Of a DNA stretch of 64,000 bases, positions 48,754 to 58,374 are shown one piece after another. Position 1 is the first letter of the stretch, and every line of letters begins with the position of its first letter. Source of the stretch: DATFFO01 sp963772815 (GTDB taxonomy: Bacteria > Actinomycetota > Acidimicrobiia > Spongiisociales > ZC4RG35); NCBI GenBank assembly GCA_963772815.1, contig CAVYYV010000004.1:248001-312000 (forward strand). The letters are read 5' to 3'. The translations under genes and the position numbers were made by a program. The notes beneath the pieces were generated by a model that had not been told where the DNA came from, did no database searches, and saw nothing but the letters and a program-made list of their open reading frames with translations.

Positions 48754-49794
48754 ATGACGGCACGCCTCGACCAACTGGAAGCGCGCCAGATCGACCCCAC
48801 CAAGCCACTGCTCGAGGTGGACGAGCTGATCATGCGCTACACCGTCAAGACCGGAGATGTCTCGGCGGTCGAGGACGTCAGCTTCACGATCCACCAGGGC
48901 GAGGCGGTGGGTCTGGTGGGCGAGTCCGGATGCGGCAAGACCTCGATCGCCCTTTCCCTCTTGCGTCTGCTTCCGTCCAATGCTCGATTCGTCTCCGGGC
49001 AGATCCGGCTCGACGGGGAGAACCTGCTGGCGCTCACCCCCGATCAGATGAGACAGCGCCGCTGGAAGGACATCGCCATGGTCTTCCAGGGGGCGATGAA
49101 CTCGTGGAACCCCGTCTACCGGATCGGCGAGCAGATCCGGGAGACCCTCAACACCCACTACAAGGGAATGCTCAGCTACGCCGAGCAAAACGAGCTCATG
49201 GAGCGACTGTTCGCCAGCGTGGGCCTGCCCGGCGAGATGCTGCAGCGCTACCCGCACGAGTTCTCCGGCGGAATGCGTCAGAGAGCGGTGATCGCCATGG
49301 CTCTCGCCTGCAGCCCCGACCTGATCATCGCCGACGAGCCCACCACGGCTCTCGATGTGATCGTTCAGGACCAGATCCTCAAGGAGCTCAAACGCATCCA
49401 GGAGGAGATGGGGATGTCCATCCTCTACATCTCTCACGACATCGCCGTCATAGCCGAGGTGACCGACTCGTTGGGCGTGATGTACGCGGGGAAGCTGGTC
49501 GAATATGGGCCTACCGACGAGGTGTTCGCCCGGCCCATTCACCCCTACGCCTATCTCCTGTTGCGCTCGACTCCGTCCATAACCGGGCCCCGGCGCAAGC
49601 TGGCACCCCTGGAAGGCGAGCCGCCCAACCTGGAGAATCCGCCCACAGGGTGCCGATTCCATCCTCGCTGCCCTTTCGCTACCGAGAGGTGCACCATCGA
49701 GGACCCTCCGCTGGAAGAGGTCCGGCCGGGCCGGCGAGTGGCGTGTTGGAACTACGAAGAGGTGCCGGAACTGGAGGAGGTCCTGCGCAAGTGA
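48754..49794 (+). CDS. ABC ATPase 1 (DppD-type)
   Basis: 346-residue cytosolic ATPase. Walker A LVGESGCGKTSIALSLL, Q-loop VFQGAMNSWNPV, signature EFSGGMRQRAVIAMALACSP, Walker B LIIADEPTTALD, switch His ISHDIAV. The C-terminal oligopeptide domain has Cys residues in TGCRFHPRCPFATERC and a further VACW, a pattern that in some DppD relatives holds an iron-sulfur cluster. Stop overlaps the start of ATPase 2 (GTGA). Confidence 0.96.
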   Translation: MTARLDQLEARQIDPTKPLLEVDELIMRYTVKTGDVSAVEDVSFTIHQGEAVGLVGESGCGKTSIALSLLRLLPSNARFVSGQIRLDGENLLALTPDQMRQRRWKDIAMVFQGAMNSWNPVYRIGEQIRETLNTHYKGMLSYAEQNELMERLFASVGLPGEMLQRYPHEFSGGMRQRAVIAMALACSPDLIIADEPTTALDVIVQDQILKELKRIQEEMGMSILYISHDIAVIAEVTDSLGVMYAGKLVEYGPTDEVFARPIHPYAYLLLRSTPSITGPRRKLAPLEGEPPNLENPPTGCRFHPRCPFATERCTIEDPPLEEVRPGRRVACWNYEEVPELEEVLRK

Positions 49795-50813
49795 CCGCCG
49801 TCGAATCGCCTGCCGGTGTCATACCCCTGTTGGAGGTACGCGACCTGGAGAAGCGCTTCCCCATATCTCGGGGGATGTTCCGGCGGCCCACCGAGTTCGT
49901 CCACGCCGTGGACGGGATCAATTTCGAGATCGCCCCGGGCGAGACCCTGGGGTTGGTGGGAGAGTCAGGCTGTGGCAAGTCGACCACCGGCCGGATGCTG
50001 GTCAAGCTCATGGACCCGACCGAGGGCCAGATACTCTTTCTGGAGGAAGGTCAGCAACGGGACGTAGTCAACGTCACCGGCAAGATGGTCAAGGACTTCC
50101 GTCGCCGAATCCAGATGATCTTCCAGGACCCCTACGAATCCATGAACCCCCGTCGGACCATATTCGACACGGTGGCGGAGCCGCTTTCGGTCCAGGGCGT
50201 GGGCTCGGTCATCGAGCGGGAGGAGCGGGTGATGGAGCTTCTCCACCTGGTGGGCATGAGCCCACCCGAGAACTTCTTGTTCCGCTATCCCCACGAGTTG
50301 TCGGGCGGTCAACGCCAACGGGTGGCCATCGCCCGAGCGCTGGTGATGAACCCCACCTTCGTGGTGGCGGACGAGCCCACTTCGATGCTCGACGTCAGCA
50401 TCCGCATCTCGATCATGGAGCTGATGACCAAGTTGGGCAAGGAGATGGGTGTCTCCTACCTCTACATCACCCATGACCTGGCCGTGGCCCGCTACATGTG
50501 CGATCGGATCGCCGTCATGTATCTGGGCAAGATCGTCGAGGTCGGCCCCACCGAACAGATCCTGTCCAATCCCAAGCATCCCTACACGAGGGCACTCCTC
50601 TCGGCCGTGCCGGTACCCGACCCCTCCTATCACCGCAGACCGGTGGAGATCAAGGGCGGCATCTCGGAGGCGATCAATCCCGACCCGGAGTGCCGATTCA
50701 TAGCCCGCTGCCCATTCGCCGCCGAGGTGTGCGAGACCAATCCCCACCCGCCGCTCGAGGATCACGACGACGGCCATTTCGCAGCCTGTTATCGGGTCGA
50801 CGAAATCGGCTGA
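49791..50813 (+). CDS. ABC ATPase 2 (DppF-type)
   Basis: 340-residue partner ATPase. Walker A LVGESGCGKSTTGRMLVKLM, Q-loop MIFQDPYESMNPRRT, signature HELSGGQRQRVAIARALVMN, Walker B FVVADEPTSMLD, switch His YITHDLAVARYM. The oligopeptide C-terminal part again carries clustered Cys (PECRFIARCPFAAEVC, then AACY). GTG start at 49791 inside the stop of ATPase 1. Permease 3 begins 7 bp later. Confidence 0.96.
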   Translation: MTAVESPAGVIPLLEVRDLEKRFPISRGMFRRPTEFVHAVDGINFEIAPGETLGLVGESGCGKSTTGRMLVKLMDPTEGQILFLEEGQQRDVVNVTGKMVKDFRRRIQMIFQDPYESMNPRRTIFDTVAEPLSVQGVGSVIEREERVMELLHLVGMSPPENFLFRYPHELSGGQRQRVAIARALVMNPTFVVADEPTSMLDVSIRISIMELMTKLGKEMGVSYLYITHDLAVARYMCDRIAVMYLGKIVEVGPTEQILSNPKHPYTRALLSAVPVPDPSYHRRPVEIKGGISEAINPDPECRFIARCPFAAEVCETNPHPPLEDHDDGHFAACYRVDEIG

Positions 50814-50819
50814 CATGGG

Positions 50820-52019
50820 GTGACGGCACCGAGCCGAGCCAGGACGCCGGATAGGTCTGCGTCGGGAGGGCACGGGAACTGGCTGGTCGGTTTCCTGGTC
50901 CGGAGAGCAGGCTGGGCTCTGGTCACCCTGCTCATCTACCTGGTCTTCCTGTATTTCTTCGTCCAGATCTGGGTTCCCTATGCCGACGCCAGGCCTTCGC
51001 TTGGTGGGCTGTGGGATTTCTTGGTCGGCCTGGTCACAGGCGCGGCGTCGTGGTGCACGGTCGGGCCGAACCCGTTCACCGACAACCCGCCGGTCGTGAG
51101 CCTGTGCGTCAAGGACGCGTTGCCCGTGACGCTGTTCATCTTCGCCGTTGGGACCGTGCTGGCCTACCTGATCGGAGATTTTCTGGGCCGGGTGGGCGCA
51201 TGGCGGCGAGCGCGACTCGTGTCCGGCTCCACGTCGTTCTTGGGAGTGCTCTCGATCACGATCTTCCCCCCGTTCCTGGTCTTCGTGCTGATCTGGGCCT
51301 TGTTCTTGCCCATCTACCACCTTCTTCAGTGGTTGGGAGTCGACGTCAACAACGTCCCGCTCTGGAACCGGGTCTCATTCAGCCAGGGACAGGTCTTCCT
51401 GTTCCTGACCCTGGCTCTGGTCTCGGCCGTGGCGGTGGGAATGGTGCTGCGCGGATATGCCCGACGCCGACGCCGCTGGGTGGTGGCAGCCCTGTCGCTC
51501 CCTGTGCTGGTGGTTGCGGTGGGGGTGGGCATCGCTGTCAGCGGGCTCAGCCCTTATGTCCTGGACGTGCTGTTCCGCTACGGGAGGGGAGTAGCCGTGG
51601 CATCGGGTAGCCCGGCGTTGGCGCTGTTGGGATTCACCCTCATAGCCTTCGGTCAGGTCCTGTTCATGATGCGGGTCAGCGTGATGGACGAACGAGCTGA
51701 GGACTACGTGCTGACTGCCTGGGCCAAGGGCCTGACCGGACGTGAGATACGTGACGTGCACATAGCCCGCAACGCCATGGCACCCACGCTGGCGGCCACG
51801 TTTCTGACGGTCCCCACAGTGCTGGCCGGGATGATCATCATCGAGGCGGAGATGGAGATCCAGGGTCTGGCCACTCAGTTCTTCGTTGCCCTGATCAACA
51901 TCGACCTTCCCAATCTGATGGTGATCCTGGCGGTGTTGGGAGGCCTGGTGGTGCTCCTCCGTCTTTGCACCGACGTGGTTTTGGCCGTGCTCGATCCTCG
52001 TCAAAGGGTGTCGGAATGA
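50820..52019 (+). CDS. ABC permease 3 (second DppB-type)
   Basis: 399-residue membrane subunit, clearly different in sequence from permease 1 (start WLVGFLVRRAGWALVTLLIY; coupling loop TAWAKGLTGREIRDVHIARN). A periplasmic loop with WCTVGPNPFTDNPPVVSLCV has two Cys that may form a disulfide, and an extra pair of helices sits mid-protein. GTG at 50820 is the only plausible start near the ATPase stop. Stop overlaps permease 4 by 4 nt. Confidence 0.93.
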   Translation: MTAPSRARTPDRSASGGHGNWLVGFLVRRAGWALVTLLIYLVFLYFFVQIWVPYADARPSLGGLWDFLVGLVTGAASWCTVGPNPFTDNPPVVSLCVKDALPVTLFIFAVGTVLAYLIGDFLGRVGAWRRARLVSGSTSFLGVLSITIFPPFLVFVLIWALFLPIYHLLQWLGVDVNNVPLWNRVSFSQGQVFLFLTLALVSAVAVGMVLRGYARRRRRWVVAALSLPVLVVAVGVGIAVSGLSPYVLDVLFRYGRGVAVASGSPALALLGFTLIAFGQVLFMMRVSVMDERAEDYVLTAWAKGLTGREIRDVHIARNAMAPTLAATFLTVPTVLAGMIIIEAEMEIQGLATQFFVALINIDLPNLMVILAVLGGLVVLLRLCTDVVLAVLDPRQRVSE

Positions 52020-52936
52020 CATTCGCCGACGTGGAGATCGACCATCGGCCTCAGTGGCAGGTGGTGCTGTCCAATCCCAAGGTCGTGATCGGGTTGGCGC
52101 TGCTCGTCTTCTTCCTGCTCCTGATACCGGCGCACTTCGTTCTGCAGGGCCTCGTGTGGCATCACGCCACCACGTATGATCCACAGTTCGGTTTCGACGC
52201 CTCGGTCGTCAATCCGTCCGGGCCATCCGGTACCCATTGGCTAGGCACCGACAGTAGGGGCCGGGATGTCCTGTCGATTCTCACCGTGTCGGCCCGGGCC
52301 ACCATGACCGTGACCTTGAGCGCGGGCGCTGCCATCGCCGTGACCTCCTTGCTGTTGGGATCGATCGCCGCATACCGGCGTGGGTGGGTGGACGGCCTCA
52401 TCAGCCACGTGGGTGATGCCATGGTTCTCCTCCCTCCCCTTCTCGCAGTCCTGGTTCTCGGGGTAGGTCGTCACGGTGAGTTCGGGGCGCTCCAGATCGG
52501 GCTCACTTTCGGGATCCTCTACGGCTTCGGACCGGCCACCGCAGCCGTGCGAGCGTCCGCCCTGACCGTGATGGCCAAACCGTTCATCGAGGCGGCCCGG
52601 GTGGCAGGAGGGTCGGGGCGATGGCTCGTCACGCGCCACGTCCTGCCCCACCTCGTCCCTCAGGTGGCCGTTCAAACCATGATCGGCGTCACCGGGGCGG
52701 TGGTAGCTGAAGCCTTCCTCTCGTTTGTCGTGGCGGTGGGGGCCAACATCGGTTTCGGTCAGATGGTCTACGACGGCATGACCTGGAGCGAGATGATGGC
52801 GGGTATCGCCGCTCGGCCGTGGTGGCTGATGCTGACCGGAGCCGGGGCGATTGCGCTGGTTGCATCAGCCTTCTACCTGATCGGCATCGGGCTGCGTGAG
52901 GCCTTCGACCCCAAGAGCCACCGCTCCATCTTCTGA
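52016..52936 (+). CDS. ABC permease 4 (second DppC-type)
   Basis: 306-residue membrane subunit. Contains the DppC hallmark GTHWLGTDSRGRDVLSIL and the coupling loop EAARVAGGSGRWLVTRHVLP; shorter periplasmic part than permease 2. ATG at 52016 overlaps the stop of permease 3 (ATGA). Last gene of the importer operon. With permease 3 it forms a second complete membrane pair for the same ATPases. Confidence 0.94.
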   Translation: MTFADVEIDHRPQWQVVLSNPKVVIGLALLVFFLLLIPAHFVLQGLVWHHATTYDPQFGFDASVVNPSGPSGTHWLGTDSRGRDVLSILTVSARATMTVTLSAGAAIAVTSLLLGSIAAYRRGWVDGLISHVGDAMVLLPPLLAVLVLGVGRHGEFGALQIGLTFGILYGFGPATAAVRASALTVMAKPFIEAARVAGGSGRWLVTRHVLPHLVPQVAVQTMIGVTGAVVAEAFLSFVVAVGANIGFGQMVYDGMTWSEMMAGIAARPWWLMLTGAGAIALVASAFYLIGIGLREAFDPKSHRSIF

Positions 52937-53307
52937 TCCGCGCAACGGCCGGCCCGTTCCTTCAACCGTGGCAAGCGCATGGCGGCGTTGGCGTCGAAAT
53001 CGGACGCGGAGCCCGTCACGGCCTGAGATCGTGTACCCGTCCGAGGACCGGTCCCGGTCGGTCACCGCCAGGTTGGCGTGGCGGCCCCGGGAATGGTCAG
53101 GGTTCCGCCGAGACCGGTGGGAAGGCTGGATGTGATGGCCGTCGTGAGGAGGGTTGTACCGGTTCCTGGCGCAACCGAGCCCGCGTCGCCCCTTGCTTGT
53201 GTCGCGCTGCCCAGTAGCACGCGTCCCGAAAAGGGACACCCGCCAGCACGAGGCCCGCTGCTATGAGGAAAGGAACGCCAGGGGTCTGAAGCGGTCTGCC
53301 ACCGGGC
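52937..53307. other. Intergenic gap without a recognisable gene
   Basis: 371 bp between the importer operon and the minus-strand membrane-anchored gene. Short open frames exist on both strands, but none has family-like composition, a start signal or a domain I know. No tRNA, repeat or strong hairpin was seen. Confidence 0.5.
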
Positions 53308-54192
53308 TCAGGGCTCGATTCTCAAATGGTCCACGACGACGCTGCCTTCGATCGAGGTCGTGCCCACCTCTCCCAGGGAGACGTCGGGGCAGTCGATGTC
53401 GATCCGGTCGATGGTCTCGGTGTCGCTCACCCGGGTCAATTCGGTGGCTGAGGCGTCACAGGTGCCGGGGTCGATCGAGTGGTCCTGATCTTGCAGCGAG
53501 ACAACCGAAAGGGACAGACTCCCGGGCTCGATCTCGTCGAAGGCGAGATAGTCGTATCGGTCCCACACCGACAGGGAGTGCCCTCCGATCGGGGTCACAC
53601 CCTGAGGGGAGGTGAACCAGACCGCCTCCGGGATGTCGAGAGTCCTGGCGATGTCCCCGCCGAGGCTGATGTTTCCGCCGAGTTCCGGGAGCCCGGTCAG
53701 GGCCAGGCGAGCAGGAACGGTGGCCGTCCCCGACATGGATATGGTGCCATTGCCTCGTATATCGTCGATTGACTCGCATGAGAAGTCGACGAGCGCGAAC
53801 CCGGCAGAGGAGCTCGGATCGGCCACCGTCAGATCGCAGCCGGCCGGGTCCACATAGAAGTCGAGACGGGCGAAGGTGAAGTGCTGGACATGCAGGCCGT
53901 CCTCGTCTTGACCAAGTACCAGTCGGTTGTTGCCGTTCGTGTATGTGACCTGATCCCGCCCCAGTTCAGACTGGTCCGCCTGGAATGACCCGCCGGCGTC
54001 ACCTCTCACATCGACGTGGGCCCCTGCCTGAGATGGGTTCGCAGGCTCCGGGATGGTGGCGGAGGGGGCGGCCTCAGGCGGGCCGGCGTCAGATGGTGTG
54101 GAGAAGATCAGGCTGCCCAGAACGCCGATGACGCCCAAGAAAAGGAAAGCCGTCACGATAAGGACGGCGAAGCCCTTGAGCCGCTCGATCAT
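53308..54192 (-). CDS. Membrane-anchored extracytoplasmic protein of unknown function
   Basis: About 294 residues: one N-terminal membrane helix (LIVTAFLFLGVIGVLGSLIF), a Pro/Ala-rich linker, then a beta-rich, Asp/Gly/Ser-rich domain outside the cell with repeated short strands (VTYTNGNNRLVLGQDEDG, GNISLGGDIARTLDIPEAVW). Four Cys occur (AGCDLT, DFSCES, GTCDAS, IDCPDV), enough for two disulfides. No enzyme motif seen. ATG at 54192 directly follows GGGGAG, too near for a normal ribosome site, while TACTCT at about 54202-54207 would start the message at or just before the ATG. Function unknown. Confidence 0.75.
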   Translation of the reverse strand: MIERLKGFAVLIVTAFLFLGVIGVLGSLIFSTPSDAGPPEAAPSATIPEPANPSQAGAHVDVRGDAGGSFQADQSELGRDQVTYTNGNNRLVLGQDEDGLHVQHFTFARLDFYVDPAGCDLTVADPSSSAGFALVDFSCESIDDIRGNGTISMSGTATVPARLALTGLPELGGNISLGGDIARTLDIPEAVWFTSPQGVTPIGGHSLSVWDRYDYLAFDEIEPGSLSLSVVSLQDQDHSIDPGTCDASATELTRVSDTETIDRIDIDCPDVSLGEVGTTSIEGSVVVDHLRIEP

Positions 54193-54341
54193 CTCCCCAA
54201 CAGAGTACCGGCCGGGAGGGACCTCACATCGCCGTGCCTCTTGACGATCCGTTCTTAGATGGGGGAACGGTTGTGCCGTCCTTCGGGTCGCCACCGTCGC
54301 GATGCGTTCGTCACCGATCAAAGAAGGGTTGGAGGGTTCGC

Positions 54342-54347
54342 TATCGT
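54342..54347 (+). promoter_or_regulatory. TATCGT -10 box, leaderless AMACR gene
   Basis: TATCGT ends 6 nt before the ATG at 54354; no ribosome site lies between, as expected for a leaderless transcript. Confidence 0.5.
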
Positions 54348-54353
54348 CGGACG

Positions 54354-55478
54354 ATGCCTGGACCTCTCTCCGACCTGAAGGTGATTGAGCTGGCCGGTCT
54401 CGGGCCCGGTCCCCACGCCGGGATGATGCTGGCGGACCTGGGGGCGGAGGTGATCCAGCTGGTTCGGGTCGGGACCGAACCGGACCCGTCCGACATCCTC
54501 AACCGGGGCAAGTCATCGGTGGCCATCGATCTGAAACACCCGGAGGCGGCCGATCTGGCGCTCAGGCTGGTGGCGCAGGCGGATGTCTTGATCGAAGGGT
54601 TCCGTCCCGGCGTCACTGAGAGGCTCGGCCTTGGCCCCGAGAAATGCCTGGAGGCGAATCCGGCCTTGGTGTACGGTCGGGTGACGGGATGGGGTCAGAG
54701 TGGGCCTCTCGCCGATACGGCGGGTCACGATATCGACTACATCGCCGTCTCCGGTGCATTGGCATCGATCGGCCCGGCCGCCCACCCGCTGCCGCCGCTC
54801 AACCTGGTTGGAGACTTCGGAGGCGGGTCGATGCTGCTGGTCGTGGGCGTCCTGGCCGCTGTGGTGGAGGCCCGGCGAACCGGCAAGGGCCAGGTCGTCG
54901 ATGCGGCCATGGTCGACGGCTCGGCTCTTCTCATGGCAATGCATCACGGCGCGATGGCCGGGGGCTGGTGGGAGGATGGCCGAGCTCGCAACCTGTTCGA
55001 CGGTTCGGCTCCCTTCTATACGACGTACACCACTTCCGATGACCGGTTCGTGGCGGTTGGGGCCTTGGAGCCCCATTTCTATTCCGAGCTGTTGGACAGG
55101 CTGGGGCTGACCGGCGAGGACCTGCCGGCCCAGATGGACCGGGAGGGCTGGCCCGTGCTGCGGGCGCGGTTTTCCGAGGTTTTCGCGGGGCGCACCATGG
55201 CCGAATGGGAGCGGGCCTTCGCCGACTCGGATGCCTGCGTCTCCGGCGTATATACGATGACCGAAGCACCACTACATCCCCAGCTTGCGCGCCGGGGGAC
55301 GTTCATCGAGGTGGGGGGCATCAGCCAGCCGTCGCCGGCGCCCCGATTCTCTGTCACTCCGGCCGCCATACCGGGGCCGATTCCGGCTCCTGGCCGGGAT
55401 ACGGACGTTGTCGTTGCCTCGCTCGGTATCGAAGCGGACGCGATTTCTAGACTTCGCCGGGAGGGCGTCATCGCCTGA
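54354..55478 (+). CDS. Alpha-methylacyl-CoA racemase (CaiB/BaiF family III)
   Basis: 374-residue enzyme that interconverts 2-methylacyl-CoA epimers, needed before beta-oxidation of branched or sterol side chains. N-terminal LKVIELAGLGPGPHAGMMLA with DLGAEVIQL binds CoA; the catalytic pair is in GHDIDYIAVSGALASIG (His) and NLVGDFGGGSMLL (Asp), and the third acid in AVGALEPHFYSELLDRLG. These three match the AMACR subgroup rather than general CoA transferases. First gene of a lipid-degradation cluster. Confidence 0.94.
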   Translation: MPGPLSDLKVIELAGLGPGPHAGMMLADLGAEVIQLVRVGTEPDPSDILNRGKSSVAIDLKHPEAADLALRLVAQADVLIEGFRPGVTERLGLGPEKCLEANPALVYGRVTGWGQSGPLADTAGHDIDYIAVSGALASIGPAAHPLPPLNLVGDFGGGSMLLVVGVLAAVVEARRTGKGQVVDAAMVDGSALLMAMHHGAMAGGWWEDGRARNLFDGSAPFYTTYTTSDDRFVAVGALEPHFYSELLDRLGLTGEDLPAQMDREGWPVLRARFSEVFAGRTMAEWERAFADSDACVSGVYTMTEAPLHPQLARRGTFIEVGGISQPSPAPRFSVTPAAIPGPIPAPGRDTDVVVASLGIEADAISRLRREGVIA

Positions 55479-55501
55479 CATCGTGCGACCGAGGAGCCGT
55501 G

Positions 55502-57348
55502 ATGACAACCGATCCCCTGACCGAACGTGAGTCCGCCGAGATAGATGCAGTCATCGACGGCAGGACGATCCTGGACGTGTTCGCCCACAACGCCGAGCGC
55601 CACTCGGATCGACCGGCCATCCATTGGCGCCAGGGCGACGACTGGCACGCCCTGACCTGGAGCCAGTACCAGACCGTGGCCTGTCGGGCGGCGGCGGGCC
55701 TGGCCAGCCTGGGCGTGGGGAGCGGGGGCTTCGTGGCCATTCAGGCCGGGAACCGCCCCGAGCATGTCATCGCCGATCTGGGCGCCATACACCTCGGCGC
55801 CGCAGGCGTGACCATCTACTCGACGATGGCATCCAACCAGGTGGCGTACATAGCCCGCGACTGCGCGGCGTCGGTGGCGATCATCGAGGATCTCTCGTTC
55901 ATGAAGCGCTGGGAGGAGATCAGATCGGAGCTGGACGACCTGACCCATGTGGTGCTCATTGAAGGGGCCGAGAACTACTCCACGGTGGACTGGGTCCTCT
56001 CCTGGGATGACCTGCTCGAGCGGGGGCGGGCGGCCCTCGAGTCGGATTCCGCCATGATCGACACCAAGGCGATCGGGCCCGACGATCTCGCCACACTGAT
56101 CTACACATCTGGCACCACCGGCAACCCGAAGGGAGTCAGGGTCACCCATCGCAATGTGATGTGGACCTCCGAGTCGAGTCGACGGGCCGTCCCCCTGGCT
56201 GATCACCCCCGGGGCGTCTCCTACCTCCCGCTGGCCCATATCGCCGAGCGAATCACCAGCCACTACCAGGGCATCTATCGGGCGAGCGAGGTGTGGTTCT
56301 GTCCCGATATGACCCAGGTGCTGGAGTACGTTCAACAGTCCCGACCCACCTTCTTCGTGGGGGTTCCCCGGGTGTGGGAGAAGGTGGCCACCGGCCTCGA
56401 GGCTCGATTTGCCCAGGCCGAGGGTATCCAGGCCGCACTACTGGCCAAGGCGAGAGAGTTGGGGATGCGCAAGGTCGAATCCGAGGAGGCGGGGAGCTCT
56501 CTGGGCGCTCTCGACTCGATCGTGCACCGGGTCCTCGACCGGGTGGTCCTCTCCGCGTCCGCCGGCAGTTGGGCATGGACCAGGTGGAGATCGCCATCAC
56601 CGCCGCCGCCCCGATCACACCTGATCTGATCAGGTTCTTCCTGGCGCTCGGCATCCCCCTCTACGAGGTGTACGGCATGTCGGAGAACACTGGCCCGGCC
56701 ACCTCGAACCGCCCCGAGGCAAGTCGCGTCGGCTCAATCGGGATTCCCCTGCCGGGCGTAGAGTGTCAGCTGGGTGAGGACGGTGAGCTGCTGATTCGGG
56801 GTGGGATCGTCACTGCGGGATACCACAACCTTCCCGGCGAATCGGCTGAGACGTTCGATGGCGTAGGGTGGCTGCACACTGGTGACCTGGCGCGCCAGGA
56901 CGAGGACGGGTTCTTCTGGCTGATCGGCCGCAAGAAGGAGATCATCATCACCGCCGCCGGCAAGAACATCGCCCCGGCCAAGCTGGAGACGATGTTGTCG
57001 GTGCACCCGCTGGTGTCCAAGGCCTGCATGGTGGGTGATGGTCGGCGCTACATAACCATGGTGTTGTCGCTCGACCCCGACGTCGCTCCCCCATGGGCCC
57101 GGGCGCACGGCATCGAATACGACGACCTGGCGTCGTTCTCCCGCGATCCCCGGGTGGTGGCGGCTATCCAGGAAGCGGTTGACGCGGCCAATCAGCAGGT
57201 TTCTCGTGTCGAGCAGGTGAAGCGCTTCTTCGTTGTCCCCGAAGAGTGGACTCCCGAGAGCGGTGAGGTGACCCCTTCCCTGAAGCTGAAGCGGCGGGTG
57301 ATCCTCGATCATTACGCGGAGGAGATCGAGGCGCTCTACGCCCAATGA
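55502..57348 (+). pseudogene. Long-chain acyl-CoA synthetase (FadD), single frameshift
   Basis: Complete FadD-type ligase split by one missing base. Frame 1 (ATG 55502, GAGGAG ribosome site) gives the N-terminal part with TLIYTSGTTGNPKGVRVTHR and FVGVPRVWEKVATGLEARFA. Near 56551-56557 the frame changes: DRVVLS should continue as RVRRQLGMDQVEIAITAAAP, and one extra C would restore it. Frame 2 continues with YEVYGMSENTGPATSNRPEA, GWLHTGDLARQDEDGFFWLI, GRKKEIIITAAGKNIAP and a normal C-terminus. All motifs are intact, so a sequencing/assembly indel is likely; if real, the gene is inactive. Confidence 0.85.
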
Positions 57349-57411
57349 ACCCGCTTTGGCGCGACATTCGGGCCGTATACGCTCCGAATATCGCGCGAGA
57401 AGGGCATCTGG

Positions 57412-58329
57412 ATGAGTGAGCCACCGATCAGTTTCGACGGACGCGTCGCCATCGTGACGGGGGCGGGCGGAGGGCTGGGCCGCCAGTACGGCCTCGAGCT
57501 GGCTCGACGCGGGGCGCGGGTGGTCGTGAACGACCTGGGAGGATCCCTCGACGGCACCGGAGCCTCGGTCAGGGCGGCCGATGCCGTCGTGGACGAGATC
57601 CGGGCGGCCGGCGGAGAGGCGGTGGCGAGCTACGACTCGGTCGACGATGCCGAGTCGGCGCGGGCGATCGTCGATCTTGCGGTTGGGGAGTTCGGGACGG
57701 TCGACGTGGTGATCAACAATGCCGGCATCTTGAGGGACCGCTCCTTCGCCAACCAGACCAACGAAGAGCTCCAGGCCGTGCTGAGCGTCCACCTCTTGGG
57801 CGCCTTCTACGTGTCCCGACCCGCCTTCGGGGTAATGAAGGAGAAGAGCTACGGCCGCTTCGTCTTTACCGCCTCCAATGCCGGCATCCTGGGCAACTTC
57901 GGCCAGACCAACTACGGGGCGGCCAAGATGGGCCTGGTGGGCCTGTCCAATGTCATCGCCATCGAGGGAGCCAAATACGGGATCTCGTCCAACGTCATCG
58001 CACCGGTGGCCAGGACCCGGATGACCGAGGACCTGCTGGGCGAATTCGCCGAGTACGTCGACCCGGCCCTGGTCATGCCGATGGTGGTATATCTGGCCTC
58101 GGAGGCGTGCGGCGTCACCCATGAGATCTACTCTGCAGGCGCCGGCCGCTACGCCCGGTTCTTCATCGGTCTCACACCGGGTTGGTTCGCCGGGGCGGGA
58201 GCCGCGCCGTCGGTCGAGGACGTCGCCGACCATCTCAACCAGATCCGGGACACGGAGGGCTACTCGATCCTGGCCTCGGCAGGCGATGAATTGTCCAAGC
58301 TGGCGGGCCTGTTCGCGTCCGAAGACTGA
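57412..58329 (+). CDS. SDR, (3R)-hydroxyacyl-CoA dehydrogenase / MFE-2-like
   Basis: 305-residue SDR closest in look to the dehydrogenase domain of peroxisomal multifunctional enzyme 2. Marks: RVAIVTGAGGGLGRQYGLEL, VVNDLGGSLDGTGASVRAAD (typical for this subgroup), VINNAGILRDRSFANQTNEE, and the active site FVFTASNAGILGNFGQTNYG followed by AAKMG. The extended C-terminus after YSAGAGRYARFFIGLTPGWF also fits. ATG at 57412. Works in chain shortening together with the AMACR, FadD and FadE around it. Confidence 0.92.
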   Translation: MSEPPISFDGRVAIVTGAGGGLGRQYGLELARRGARVVVNDLGGSLDGTGASVRAADAVVDEIRAAGGEAVASYDSVDDAESARAIVDLAVGEFGTVDVVINNAGILRDRSFANQTNEELQAVLSVHLLGAFYVSRPAFGVMKEKSYGRFVFTASNAGILGNFGQTNYGAAKMGLVGLSNVIAIEGAKYGISSNVIAPVARTRMTEDLLGEFAEYVDPALVMPMVVYLASEACGVTHEIYSAGAGRYARFFIGLTPGWFAGAGAAPSVEDVADHLNQIRDTEGYSILASAGDELSKLAGLFASED

Positions 58330-58337
58330 TCGCACAT

Positions 58338-58343
58338 TACGCT
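58338..58343 (+). promoter_or_regulatory. TACGCT -10 box before a leaderless mini-ORF
   Basis: TACGCT ends 7 nt before the ATG at 58351. Transcription would begin at this ATG, which opens an 8-codon frame overlapping the fadE start. Confidence 0.4.
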
Positions 58344-58350
58344 TGGGCCG

Positions 58351-58374
58351 ATGAGCACCATCAGCACACGATGA
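58351..58374 (+). CDS. Leaderless mini-ORF coupled to fadE (MSTISTR)
   Basis: Seven codons plus stop, ATG 58351 to TGA 58372-58374. The stop overlaps the ATG of fadE (ATGA at 58371). Together with the TACGCT box this would load ribosomes on the leaderless end and pass them to fadE. Translation is not proven. Confidence 0.35.
   Translation: MSTISTR

Noticed and set aside
52865..53239. Minus-strand frame of about 124 codons overlapping permease 4
   Set aside because: Arg/His/Gly-rich shadow sequence over a sure gene, without domain features.
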